From Sinosporangium siamense (lineage in GTDB: Bacteria; Actinomycetota; Actinomycetes; Streptosporangiales; Streptosporangiaceae): DNA of 64,000 nucleotides. The translations under genes were made by a program, and so were the position numbers. The stretch spans positions 1-64,000 of the forward strand of contig NZ_BOOW01000037.1 in the NCBI RefSeq assembly GCF_016863435.1, given 5' to 3'. Numbering within the stretch: the stretch's first letter is position 1; each line of letters starts with the position of its first letter. Positions 46,184 to 55,259 of this stretch are shown here, piece by piece. The notes under the pieces are model-generated. The model did not search any database. It was not told the origin of the DNA and worked only from the letters and a program-made list of their open reading frames with translations.

Positions 46184-47602
46184 TCAGATAAGAAATCCCT
46201 CGGCGATCAGCGGGCGGATCGCCGCAGGAGCCGCAGGCTCCCCTTCGGTGAGTTCGGCGATGGCGGCCAGCAGGGGCGCGAGCGGCAATTCACCGTCGCA
46301 CACGCTCGCGAGCGCGGCCTCGACCGTGCCCACCCGGCGTGTACGCCGAAGGCCCCTTGTCTGGTGAAAGATGATATGTGTGGGATCGTCGGCACCGGGC
46401 GGGCCGGTGCGCTCCTCGACGACGCCCTCCGCGACACGCAGGCACGCCGCCATGAGCTCCTCGTCGGACAGGCGATGCGCGGCGCCGACGGCGTCGAGCA
46501 CCTCCTGCACATAAGCGCCGACCGGCAGCTCGACCCGCTGCGTCAGCTCCTCCACCCGCACGACCGGGTCGAGCGTGCCGGAGTCGTGCAGGGTGATCCA
46601 CCCGAACCCCACACCCTCCACCCCAAGCTCCTCAAACCACCCGAGCCACGTGTCATAACGCTCCCGATAGGCAGCTGTGCCCTGCTCGGCGGAGTCCCGC
46701 AGCCACAGCTCCACATACTCCGCGGGGTCCTGCGCGTCCCGTTGTACGGCCCAGCCGTCGAGGCCGGTCTCCGTGAGCCAGCCGCCGACCCGGTCACGCC
46801 AGTCCTCGCCCTTGACGTGCAGCCAGTTGGCGAGGATCGCGGCGTGGCCGCCGGGGGCGAGGTGGCGGGGCGCCAGACGCATCAGGTCGCGGCAGAAGTC
46901 GTCGGCGTGCTCGCCGGTCTCCCTATAGGTGAAGCGGCCGCTCGGCGCGATGACGAACGGCGGGTTGGATACCACCAGGTCGAAACGTTCCCCGGCGACC
47001 GGTTCGAAACCGGAGCCGAGCCGCGCCTCGGCGTTGTTCACGCCGGACAGCCGCCAGCTCAGCTCGGCCAGCTCCAGGGCTCGCGGGTTGACGTCCGTGG
47101 CGGTGATCCGGCCGGTGCGGCCGGCCAGGTGGAGCACCTGCACACCGCATCCGGTGCCGAGGTCGAGCGCCGTGTCGGCCTGCCGCACCGGCACAAGCTG
47201 CGCGAGGTTGGCCGAGGCGCCGCCGGCGCCCACCACGTGGTCGGCGCGCAGCGCGGGGTCGCCGGGCCGCACCTTGGGGTCGGACACCACGTAGCCCCCT
47301 GTCTCCCAGGGGCGCACGTGGACGGTCGCGCGGACCTGTGCCCCTTCCGCCGTCAGCAGGCCGGCGGCCAGCAGATCGGGGAGCAGCGGGCCCACCGCGT
47401 GCCCCTCGACCGGCGCGCCGAGCCACCAGAGGCGGATCAGCGTGGCGAGCGGGTCGCCGTCGCGCGTGGCCCGCAGGGCGGGCACGAGCTCCTCACGGGA
47501 GAGCGCGGTGGCCGCCGTGCGGCCGAGGCGGTCGCGCACGCCGTCGAGGGTGTAGCCGGCTTGCAGGAAGGTCTCACGCAACTGGGCGGGCAAGGAGTTC
47601 AC
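46184..47602 (-). CDS. Class I SAM-dependent methyltransferase (HemK/PrmC-like), 472 aa
   Basis: GTG 47602 was chosen from codon use. Residues 1-150 are an N-terminal region of a type often found before such domains (VRDRLGRTAATALSREELVP; TLIRLWWLGAPVEGH). The methyltransferase core has motif I ALDLGTGCGVQVLHLAG, ITATDVNPRALELAEL and motif IV DLVVSNPPFV, the N-P-P-[FY] signature used to methylate amide or base nitrogens. A C-terminal 170-residue domain follows (GVEGVGFGWITLHDSG). Substrate unknown; it could be a protein glutamine or a nucleic acid. Confidence 0.8.
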   Translation of the reverse strand: MNSLPAQLRETFLQAGYTLDGVRDRLGRTAATALSREELVPALRATRDGDPLATLIRLWWLGAPVEGHAVGPLLPDLLAAGLLTAEGAQVRATVHVRPWETGGYVVSDPKVRPGDPALRADHVVGAGGASANLAQLVPVRQADTALDLGTGCGVQVLHLAGRTGRITATDVNPRALELAELSWRLSGVNNAEARLGSGFEPVAGERFDLVVSNPPFVIAPSGRFTYRETGEHADDFCRDLMRLAPRHLAPGGHAAILANWLHVKGEDWRDRVGGWLTETGLDGWAVQRDAQDPAEYVELWLRDSAEQGTAAYRERYDTWLGWFEELGVEGVGFGWITLHDSGTLDPVVRVEELTQRVELPVGAYVQEVLDAVGAAHRLSDEELMAACLRVAEGVVEERTGPPGADDPTHIIFHQTRGLRRTRRVGTVEAALASVCDGELPLAPLLAAIAELTEGEPAAPAAIRPLIAEGFLI

Positions 47603-47985
47603 CCGGCCATCCTGACATCGGCGTGCGGGTGTCCGTGCTGGTGGTGCGCGGTTCACCGACTTGCGTGGAAAAAACATCACACATGACTCGATATGGTCAT
47701 TGGCACGGTCCAAGAGGGGTGCGCGTGCGGTGTCGTATTTGGTGATGTTTGATGCTCTTTGGGGTATTTTTCGGACCCCTCCGGCGTGTCTCCGCAATGC
47801 CCACGCATACCCATTGATGTGGATAATTCGGACCGATTTTTGTAACGGTCCAATCGCTATTCGGCTGTGAACCGATAGTAATCACTCTGTTACCTTGCGG
47901 CGTAAGCGTTCTGCAAGCGGCGCTCAAGTGCGTCGCGCACAATCTGTGATGTGCCGCCCCGTCCCCCTTTAGGAGCGGATCCACC
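47603..47985. other. Divergent intergenic region, no gene seen
   Basis: 380 bp, AT-richer than average between 47680 and 47890 (for example GATATGGTCATTGGCACGG, ATTTTTGTAACGGTCCAA). It should hold the promoters for the methyltransferase and the zinc-ribbon gene. No structured element was identified. Confidence 0.45.
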
Positions 47986-48297
47986 ATGATGATCCCTTGC
48001 CTCGCCTGCGAGTCCAGGTTCCGGCCTGACGAATATTTCCGTGCCTGCCACGACTACAACCGGAGTATGGACCTCGTCGCATGGACCTGCCCCTGCTGCG
48101 GCAACCGTGACGACCTCCGGGTTCTCCCCGGAGAGCTTGGTTTCGGCTATCCCCGCAAAGGGCGTTTCGACGTCCACGACCGCATCCGCGTCCCCGGTCT
48201 CCGCCGGCACCGCAAGGAGCTCCGACTCGACATCACCCTGGACACCAATGTCTGGCGTGTCCCCACCCGGCTCCGCCAACTGGTAGGAGCCCGCTGA
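47986..48297 (+). CDS. Small zinc-ribbon-like protein, 103 aa
   Basis: ATG 47986 follows AGGAGCGGATCCACC. Two Cys pairs (PCLACES near the N-terminus, WTCPCCGNRD) suggest one structural zinc. The C-terminal half is basic (VHDRIRVPGLRRHRKELRL). No family was recognised. The layout would suit a nucleic-acid-binding or regulatory role, which is only a guess. Confidence 0.6.
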   Translation: MMIPCLACESRFRPDEYFRACHDYNRSMDLVAWTCPCCGNRDDLRVLPGELGFGYPRKGRFDVHDRIRVPGLRRHRKELRLDITLDTNVWRVPTRLRQLVGAR

Positions 48298-48509
48298 ACG
48301 TGACCACCCGCCCCCGAGGGCTGCCCCCGCACCTCGGGCCGGGTGGTCACCCCATGTTCTTGATCCTCCGCGAGAACGGCCGGACGAGTGACGTGAGTGC
48401 CCCGATGGCGAACCCTCCCGATGGCGAACCCCCAGTCCCGGCCGGCGGAACTCCCCCGAGGGGACGCCGTGAAGCTGCGCCGGCAGACGACGGTGCCCGG
48501 GTCCTCTGA

Positions 48510-48695
48510 TTGAGGGGTTGGCGATGGCTCAGCATTGAGACCCTGCCCGCGCAGACCGTGGCCTCGGTGCGCCGCCACACCGGCCTGGCCGGCATTGGCG
48601 CGGCGGCCGGTCCGCCGCGGGAGACCTACCTCAACGACCCGGCCGTGACCCCGGAGGCCGAGCTGCTCACCCAGGTGGCCTATCCCATCCGGTGA
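48510..48695 (+). pseudogene. GyrI-like (AraC effector-binding) domain remnant
   Basis: The frame reads IETLPAQTVASVRRHTGLAG, then directly AAAGPPRETYLNDPAVTP and ELLTQVAYPIR. In GyrI-like proteins the L-P-A-x-x-x-A-x-x-x-H-x-G strand and the G-P-P-R-E-x-Y-L-N-D-P motif are separated by about 35-40 residues and preceded by 80 more. Here the intervening part and the whole N-terminus are missing. No ribosome site or good start is present, so it is a deletion remnant. Confidence 0.6.
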
Positions 48696-48734
48696 TGTAC
48701 GGCATAGCCACCCCGTGACGCGCCGGACGGCGCG

Positions 48735-49388
48735 TCACGCCGGTGGGTCCTCGTCGAAGCGGGAGACGAACCACGCCGTGAAGGAGGCGGTGACCACCCC
48801 GAACAGGCCGATCCCGCTGAGCATGAGCACCGACCCCACCAGGCGGCCCTGCCAGGTGACCGGATAGGTGTCGCCGTAGCCCGTGGTGGTCATGGTGGAG
48901 GCGGTCCACCACAGGGCGTCGCCGAAGGTCGTGATGGTGCTGCCGGGCGCGTTCCGCTCGAAGATCAGGGCGGACAGGGAGGCGCTGAATCCGAGCAGGG
49001 TCGTGGTCAGCATCGCATACCAGGCGGTCTGGGCGCGCACCCCGAGTCGCCGGCCGCGGTGGGCGATGCCGGCCCGGCTGAGCATCCCCACCACCCGCAG
49101 GGGCGCGAGCGGCGGGATCAGGAGGATCGCCAGGTTGAGCACCTGCTTGGCCAGGTAGGCGCCCCGCCGGGGCGCGAGGGCGAACCGTACGGCGAAGTCC
49201 ACGAGGAACAGCGCCCAGGTGATCAGCAGGACGGCCCGGAAGACGGTGTGCCACACGCGGGGGAGGCCGGGGGCGAGGGCGATCACGGTGAAGGCGCCGA
49301 GGAAGAGCAGCGAGAGCACGATCAGCGGCACGTCGGTGCGGCGCTCCCAGGCCGCCAGGCGCGCCACCCGACCCGGGGGAGAGGCCAT
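48735..49388 (-). CDS. Potassium channel, 217 aa
   Basis: ATG 49388 follows GGGGGGAGAC exactly. Membrane helices are at about 20-40 (VPLIVLSLLFLGAFTVIAL), 48-70, 82-100, 122-145 and 185-210. The pore helix and selectivity filter are ALWWTASTMTTTGYGDTYPV, with T-T-G-Y-G-D at 168-173, the hallmark of K+ selectivity. It corresponds to the compact 6-TM Kch-like or ion-transport family; an arginine-rich S4 is weak (HRGRRLGVRAQ), so voltage gating is uncertain. Confidence 0.88.
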   Translation of the reverse strand: MASPPGRVARLAAWERRTDVPLIVLSLLFLGAFTVIALAPGLPRVWHTVFRAVLLITWALFLVDFAVRFALAPRRGAYLAKQVLNLAILLIPPLAPLRVVGMLSRAGIAHRGRRLGVRAQTAWYAMLTTTLLGFSASLSALIFERNAPGSTITTFGDALWWTASTMTTTGYGDTYPVTWQGRLVGSVLMLSGIGLFGVVTASFTAWFVSRFDEDPPA

Positions 49389-49455
49389 GTCTCCCCCCTC
49401 TCCGTGTCGATCGCGCGGTGCTAAGGCGATGTTACGGAGAGTGAGGGGCTGCCGG

Positions 49456-49854
49456 TCACGTGGGGGGCACCGTACCGGCCGCGATGTGCGCGAGGGTGAT
49501 CTCGGTGAGCAGTGTCTCCTCGTGCTCGCGCAGGGCGCTCCACACGTCGGCGAGGGGACGGGCGACGCCGGGATAGCCGCCGTGTTCGCCGTATTCCGGC
49601 GCGCCCTCGACCACCGCGATGACGTCGGCCAGCGTGATCTGATCGGCCGGCCGGGCCAGCCAGTATCCCCCTTCGGGTCCCCGCTGGCTGTGGATAAGTC
49701 CGGCCCGGCGCAACTGGAGCAGGATGTTGTCCAGGAAGCGCCGGGGGATGTTCTGCGTGGAGGCGATTCTCTCTGCGGGCACCGGTCCGGGCGGTGCGAC
49801 GGCCAGTTCGGCGACCGCCCGGAGCGCATATTGGGTTCTCGCGGAGATTCGCAT
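49456..49854 (-). CDS. Rrf2-family transcriptional regulator, 132 aa
   Basis: The sequence MRISARTQYALRAVAELAVA then PVPAERIASTQNIPRRFLDN, ILLQLRRAGLIHSQRGPEGG and YWLARPADQITLADVIAVVEG is the Rrf2 winged-helix consensus. The three Cys of iron-sulfur Rrf2 proteins (IscR, NsrR) are absent, so no cluster is bound; this resembles CymR-type sulfur regulators. It is the last gene of the ssu operon, 9 bp after the permease, supporting a role in sulfur control. Confidence 0.88.
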   Translation of the reverse strand: MRISARTQYALRAVAELAVAPPGPVPAERIASTQNIPRRFLDNILLQLRRAGLIHSQRGPEGGYWLARPADQITLADVIAVVEGAPEYGEHGGYPGVARPLADVWSALREHEETLLTEITLAHIAAGTVPPT

Positions 49855-49863
49855 GACCGCCTT

Positions 49864-50748
49864 TCAGTTGCGGACCTGGTGCAGGCCCCATCGGCGGCGC
49901 AGTGAGTTGTCCGCCGCCTCGAAGACCATGTCCACCACGATCCCGATGAACAGGATGACGATCATCATGGCCAGCAGTGCCGCCGAGTCCGACAGCTCAC
50001 GGGCGAAGTGGAGCTGCTCCCCGATGGACGCCTGGTTGGCGATGATGACCAGGAGTTCGCCCGCCATGAGCGAACGCCAGGCGAAGGCCCAGCCCTGCTT
50101 GAGCCCGGCGAGGAACGACGGGAGCGACGCTGGCAGGATCACGTGCCGATAGAGCTGGAGCCGCCTGAACCCCAGCATGTGGCCGGCGCGTAGCAGGATC
50201 GGCGGCGTGTAGTCGACCCCGGCGATGAGGCCGTTGGCGATGGACGGCGCCGCGCCGAGGACGACCACGAACAGGATCGCCGTCTCGGTCAGGCCGAACA
50301 GCAGGATGGACAGCGGGAACCACGCGATCGACGGCATGGTCTGCAGACCGGTGATCAGCGATCCGACGCCGGCCCGCAGCGGCTTGATGCGGGAGACGAG
50401 CGCCCCGATGACGAGGCCGATCCCGACCGCGAGGGCGAACCCCGTGAGTGCCCGGCGCATCGTGACGGCGATCGCGCCGTAGAATTCGGGGTCGCCGAGG
50501 CGGGCGCCCAGCTCGCCGATGACGGTGAAGGGCCCCGCGAGCACATATTCCGGCCAGCGCCCGCTGAGCACGACGAGCTCCCAGACCGCGAGCACGATGA
50601 GCACGGCGATGCTCATCGGCCAGACGCGCCCCCACAGCCGGGCGGCGAGGCTTTTGCGCTGCCCGCCGGCGAGCTCGAGGGCGTCAAGGCCGGCGATCTC
50701 CGCCGACAGGCGGTCGGAGCCCTTGGTGGTGGTGGTCTCAACGGTCAC
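49864..50748 (-). CDS. ssuC: Sulfonate/taurine ABC transporter permease, 294 aa
   Basis: Inner-membrane subunit of a sulfonate-type importer. Six hydrophobic segments are visible, including AVLIVLAVWELVVLSGRWPE and GFALAVGIGLVIGALVS. The EAA loop for the ATPase is GRLWG-distal RHVILPASLPSFLAGLKQGW. TMPSIAWFPLSILLFGLTET is the classical SsuC/TauC signature. It sits between the ATPase and Rrf2 genes. Symbol given by family; taurine or other sulfonates are also possible. Confidence 0.85.
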   Translation of the reverse strand: MTVETTTTKGSDRLSAEIAGLDALELAGGQRKSLAARLWGRVWPMSIAVLIVLAVWELVVLSGRWPEYVLAGPFTVIGELGARLGDPEFYGAIAVTMRRALTGFALAVGIGLVIGALVSRIKPLRAGVGSLITGLQTMPSIAWFPLSILLFGLTETAILFVVVLGAAPSIANGLIAGVDYTPPILLRAGHMLGFRRLQLYRHVILPASLPSFLAGLKQGWAFAWRSLMAGELLVIIANQASIGEQLHFARELSDSAALLAMMIVILFIGIVVDMVFEAADNSLRRRWGLHQVRN

Positions 50749-50780
50749 GGCGGACCTCCTCTAAGGAACCGGAGGGTGGC

Positions 50781-51568
<788 letters not shown>

Positions 51569-51572
<4 letters not shown>

Positions 51573-52642
51573 TTGTCGGCGACTCCCTGCTGTCCCTTTG
51601 CGGTGAGGATTTCGTTCAGAACCTTCAGGTCGTAGATGCCGTTGAGGTCGACCGGCTCAAGCAGGCCCACCTTGACGGCGTGGTCGGCGCTTCCCACGAG
51701 GGAGGAGGCGATCGGGTCGTTGGTGAAGGTGATGTTCTTGAAGGCGGCGTCTAGGACGTCGGCCTTGAGCGGCTTGCCGGTCAGCTTCTCCAGGGCGGCG
51801 TTGACGGTCTGGGCGGAGCCCGCGGGGTCGGCGGCGATCTGGGCGTTGGCCTCGACGTGGGCCTCAAGCAGCTTCTTGACGGTCTCCGGGTGTTGCTTGG
51901 CGAACTCCTGGCGCACGATCAGGTGCGTGATCACGAACTGCTTGTTGGGCCACAGGTCGCGCTCGTCGATGAGGACCTCGCCCTTGCTCTCCTTGATGAG
52001 GCGGCTGGCGAAGGGCTCGGGCACCCAGGCGCCGTCGATGTCGCCGGTGGCGAAGGTCTGGATGGTCTGCGAGTTCTCCTGCGGGACGATCGAGACGTCG
52101 CCGCCGCCCTGGGTGGTGGTCTTGAGGCCCTTCTCCTGGAGGAGGTAGCGCAGTGCGACGTCCTGGGTGTTGCCGAGCTGCGGGGTGGCGATCTTCTTGC
52201 CCTTGAGGTCCTCGATGGACTTGATGCCGGGCTTCACCACTAGGTAGACGCCGCCGGAGGCGGAACCTGCGATGATCTTGATGGCCTGGCCCTTGGACCT
52301 GGCCCAGGCGTTGATCGCCGGGTTGGGGCCGATGTAGGTCGCGTCGATGGCGCCGGAGAACACCGCCTCGATTGCGGCGGGACCGGCGTTGAAGGTGCTC
52401 GTCTTGAGCGCGGTGCCGCTGCCGAGCGCCTTGGTGAACAGCCCCTTCTCCACGCCGACAAGAGCCGTCGAGTGGGTGATGTTGGGGAAGAAGCCGAGTC
52501 TGACCTCTTTGGGGGCGGAAGACGTGGAGCCGCCGCCGGTTGTCGTGGTGTTGGTGCCGTCGCCCCCGCAGGCAGCCGCGAGGGTGGTCACCACGATGGC
52601 GGCCAGCGCGGCTGCTATCCCGCGAACCCTGCGAGCTCTCAT
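51569..52642 (-). CDS. ssuA: Aliphatic sulfonate-binding lipoprotein, 357 aa
   Basis: The substrate receptor of the importer. The signal ends in the lipobox LAAAC (Cys25), so it is anchored to the outer face of the membrane. The mature domain follows TIGR01728: VRLGFFPNITHSTALVGVEK, AIEAVFSGAIDATYIGPNPA, KKIATPQLGNTQDVALRYLL and AWVPEPFASRLI. Sulfonate versus taurine or sulfate ester specificity cannot be decided. First gene of the operon. Confidence 0.85.
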
Positions 52643-52656
52643 GAACTTCCCCTATT

Positions 52657-52712
52657 CCTACTAAATAAGTCGGTTATATGTGTATATACGCCTCCAGCGA
52701 TTGCCTAGTCAA
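52657..52712 (-). promoter_or_regulatory. ssu operon promoter with candidate Rrf2 operator
   Basis: On the minus strand TTGACT (52712-52707) and TATATA (52688-52683) are separated by 18 bp, a good sigma-70-type promoter. Just downstream, overlapping the expected start of transcription, lies CCGACT-TATTT-AGTAGG (52673-52657), an inverted repeat with one mismatch. Rrf2 proteins bind such partial dyads; since the operon encodes one, this is the natural operator candidate. Confidence 0.55.
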
Positions 52713-52795
52713 CCCGTGGGGAATGCCTGTTATCCGTTCGTGCCATACGGATGGCTCCTGAGCTGGTCAAACGTGAGGGGTGCCCATATCGCGAG

Positions 52796-52839
52796 GCCCC
52801 GAGGACGCGAGCGCCCCGGGACGCTGGTGTCCTCGGGGC
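52796..52839 (-). terminator. Terminator after the LCP gene
   Basis: GCCCCGAGGAC (52796-52806) pairs with GTCCTCGGGGC (52829-52839). It lies 14 bp beyond the LCP stop codon on the minus strand. Confidence 0.85.
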
Positions 52840-52852
52840 GCAGGGAGGGGGC

Positions 52853-54235
52853 TTAGCGGCAGATCGCGTCGAGCGGCACGGGATCGTGCGGGTCGGCCGC
52901 CGTGCCGGGGGACCTCCGCACACCGCGGTCGGTCAGGGCGACGGCGACCTTGTCCTTGATCAGGTAGTAGTCGGGCTCGCCGGTGTTGATCAGCGGCGGC
53001 ACGAACTGAAGGCTCTTGATCTTGGCCTCCTTGACCCGCTGTGCCAGATCCACCAGGCCCGGCAGGAACTCCTGCGGCAGGTCGGTGGAGATCGCCCCCT
53101 TCGCCGCCCGGGCGAGCTCATCGAAACTCCGCAGCACGGTCAGCGGGTCGGCCTGCCTCACCATCGCGTTGATCAGGCACTTTTGCCGCCCCATCCGCAC
53201 ATAGTCGTCGCTGTATGTGCGGGACCTTCCGTACCAGAGCGCCTGCTCGCCCGACAGCCTGCGTGTGCCCGTCGCGATCAGACCCTCGTTGTGGCGGCCG
53301 TAGATGATCTGCTCCTTGATCGTGACGGTGACGCCGCCCATCGCATCGATGATCCGGGCGAACCCCTTCATATCGATCATCGCGTAGTAGTCGACCGTCA
53401 GACCGAGGATGCCGGCGACGGTGCTCTTGAGGAGCGTCGGCCCGCGCTTGCCGTTGGGCACCCCCGGCACCATGTCCGGGTGGTCCTCGGCGTATTGGTA
53501 GACCTCGTTCAGCAACCCGGGGGTGTGCGTGCCCTCACCCGTGAAGCCGAACGGGAACCACTCGCGCGCGGGCCCCGGCGGCATGGGGACGTTCTGCAGG
53601 TTTCGCGGCAGTCCGAAAAGCACCGTGTGCCCGTTGTGGGGGTCGATGCTGGCCACAGTGATGCTGTCGGTGCGCACGCCGTAACGGCTCGGCGCGGAGT
53701 CCGCGCCGATCAGCAGCAGGTTGACACGCTCGGTGCCCTCCCAGGGGTCGGCCGTGCTCCCGACGGGCACGCCGGGGTTGAAGAGCGAGGTCACAAGGTC
53801 GCGGGACACGTAAGCGAGGTGCGCGCCGTAGGCCAGCGGCGCGAGCACCGCGAGGCAGAGCACTGCGGTCAGCACCACCGCCGAGCCCCGGGCGAACCAC
53901 TTGCGCGCCGGCGGGCGCACGAGCTGGTAGGAGCGGACGATGACCGCGATCCAGATCAACGCGATCACGATCAGCGCGACCATCAGCACGATGAGCCAGC
54001 GCGGCTGCACGATCAAGGTCAGCAGGTTTGAGCGGAACACCGTGATCACCGTGAGGACGACGGCGTTCAGCCCGAGGAACAGCGCCATAAGCGCTAATCC
54101 CACTTTATTGCGACCCACCCAAAGATGAGCGAAGCCCCAGAGCAGAGCCGACCCCAGCGTGAGCGCGAAGCTCGCCGCGAAGCCGTGACCTTCGCCGTTA
54201 TCCCTCATCTCCGAGTCGCTACCTCCGGTCAGCAC
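52853..54235 (-). CDS. LytR-CpsA-Psr (LCP) family protein, 460 aa
   Basis: LCP enzymes attach glycopolymers to peptidoglycan at the outer face of the membrane. Four N-terminal hydrophobic segments (to about residue 150) precede the domain. Conserved blocks are RVNLLLIGADSAPSRYGVRT, DSITVASIDPHNGHTVLFGL, PRNLQNVPMP (phosphate-binding Arg), YYAMIDMKGFARIIDAMGGV and LWYGRSRTYSDDYVRMGRQK. The start is GTG 54235; ATG 54208 is possible. It lies downstream of the ole-like operon on the same strand, separated by 76 bp that look like a fresh promoter region. Confidence 0.9.
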   Translation of the reverse strand: MLTGGSDSEMRDNGEGHGFAASFALTLGSALLWGFAHLWVGRNKVGLALMALFLGLNAVVLTVITVFRSNLLTLIVQPRWLIVLMVALIVIALIWIAVIVRSYQLVRPPARKWFARGSAVVLTAVLCLAVLAPLAYGAHLAYVSRDLVTSLFNPGVPVGSTADPWEGTERVNLLLIGADSAPSRYGVRTDSITVASIDPHNGHTVLFGLPRNLQNVPMPPGPAREWFPFGFTGEGTHTPGLLNEVYQYAEDHPDMVPGVPNGKRGPTLLKSTVAGILGLTVDYYAMIDMKGFARIIDAMGGVTVTIKEQIIYGRHNEGLIATGTRRLSGEQALWYGRSRTYSDDYVRMGRQKCLINAMVRQADPLTVLRSFDELARAAKGAISTDLPQEFLPGLVDLAQRVKEAKIKSLQFVPPLINTGEPDYYLIKDKVAVALTDRGVRRSPGTAADPHDPVPLDAICR

Positions 54236-54311
54236 GCCTGACAGGTTAGTAACTTTTTACGGATGATTAACTCATACCCCATCCCGCGTCGCGTAAATGG
54301 TTCACTAAGAA

Positions 54312-55259
54312 CTACCAGTCGGCCGCCCCGAGAAAAGATGTGGGCTCGGGCTTAAATCCAAGATCTCGCCGTGCGGCGGAAATATCCAGGGTGCGCTCCA
54401 CCGCCAGATGCCCCACCGCATATCGCGTCAACCGCGGCGGACGAGTGGTTCCGAGCCGCTCACACACCGCCTCCACCACTCCGGCCAGCGGCTCCACCAC
54501 CCGCGCCGGCAGATAGTACGGCCTGGCCCGCACACCCCGCTCCCGCAATATGGCCCGGAGCGCCTCGTCCAGCGTGATCGGATCGGCGTCGGTCACGTTG
54601 TAGACCCCGCGGTCCACCGGCCCCGACGCCGCCAGCAGACATGCGCTCACCAGGTTGTCCACCGAGGTCAGGCTGATCCGCTGGCGTCCGCTCCCCACCG
54701 CGGGCAACCACCGGCCCCGCACCGCGCCGAGCACCCGGGGCAGCAGGGTCGTGTCGCCTTTGCCGTACACCGCGTGAGGTCGCAGCACGATGCCCCGGCC
54801 GATCACGAGCTGCTCGGCCCGCGCTTTCGAGGCGCCATAAGCGTTGACATAACGCCGCACCGGCGCGGCGTCCTCCCGCGCCATCACGGTGGGCCGGAAC
54901 GGATCGTAGACACTCGCCGTGCTCACATGCACGAACCGCGCTCCGGGGAAGGCCGCGAGCACCGCGCGGGTGCCGTGCACATTCGCCGCCCAGATGTGGT
55001 GCGGCGGCCCCCAGTCGGTCACGCTCCCCGCACAGTGGACCACCGCGTCCACCCGCGGCAACCCGCGCGGACGCGCGCCCAGCAGATCCCACGAGCGGTA
55101 CGGTGCCCCGCCCACATGGCCGCCCACATGGCCGCCCGCCGGGCCGTCCGTGGGCGACGCGCGGCGGCCGAAGGGGTGCACCGTCCATCCCGCCTCCACC
55201 GCGGCCCGGCACACCGCGCCCCCCACAAACCCCGACGCCCCGGTCACCGCGATCCTCAT
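54312..55259 (-). CDS. Extended SDR, OleD-like NADPH-dependent 2-alkyl-3-oxoacid reductase, 315 aa
   Basis: RIAVTGASGFVGGAVCRAAV is the Rossmann motif; VHVSTASVYDPF and YGASKARAEQLV hold the catalytic Ser and the Y-x-x-x-K pair. The block following it, RGIVLRPHAVYGKGDTTLLP then RISLTSVDNLVSACLLAA, is characteristic of the 3-beta-HSD/OleD subgroup (compare R-P-R-x-I-W-G-P-G-D-N-x-L-L-P). OleD reduces the beta-ketoacid made by OleA to the beta-hydroxy acid. ATG 55259 overlaps the ligase stop (ATGA). Last gene of the operon. An unrelated sugar epimerase is possible but less likely in this context. Confidence 0.75.
   Translation of the reverse strand: MRIAVTGASGFVGGAVCRAAVEAGWTVHPFGRRASPTDGPAGGHVGGHVGGAPYRSWDLLGARPRGLPRVDAVVHCAGSVTDWGPPHHIWAANVHGTRAVLAAFPGARFVHVSTASVYDPFRPTVMAREDAAPVRRYVNAYGASKARAEQLVIGRGIVLRPHAVYGKGDTTLLPRVLGAVRGRWLPAVGSGRQRISLTSVDNLVSACLLAASGPVDRGVYNVTDADPITLDEALRAILRERGVRARPYYLPARVVEPLAGVVEAVCERLGTTRPPRLTRYAVGHLAVERTLDISAARRDLGFKPEPTSFLGAADW

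Noticed and set aside
46364-47686. 440-residue plus-strand frame
   Set aside because: Antisense to the methyltransferase gene, which shows clear motifs; the shadow has none.
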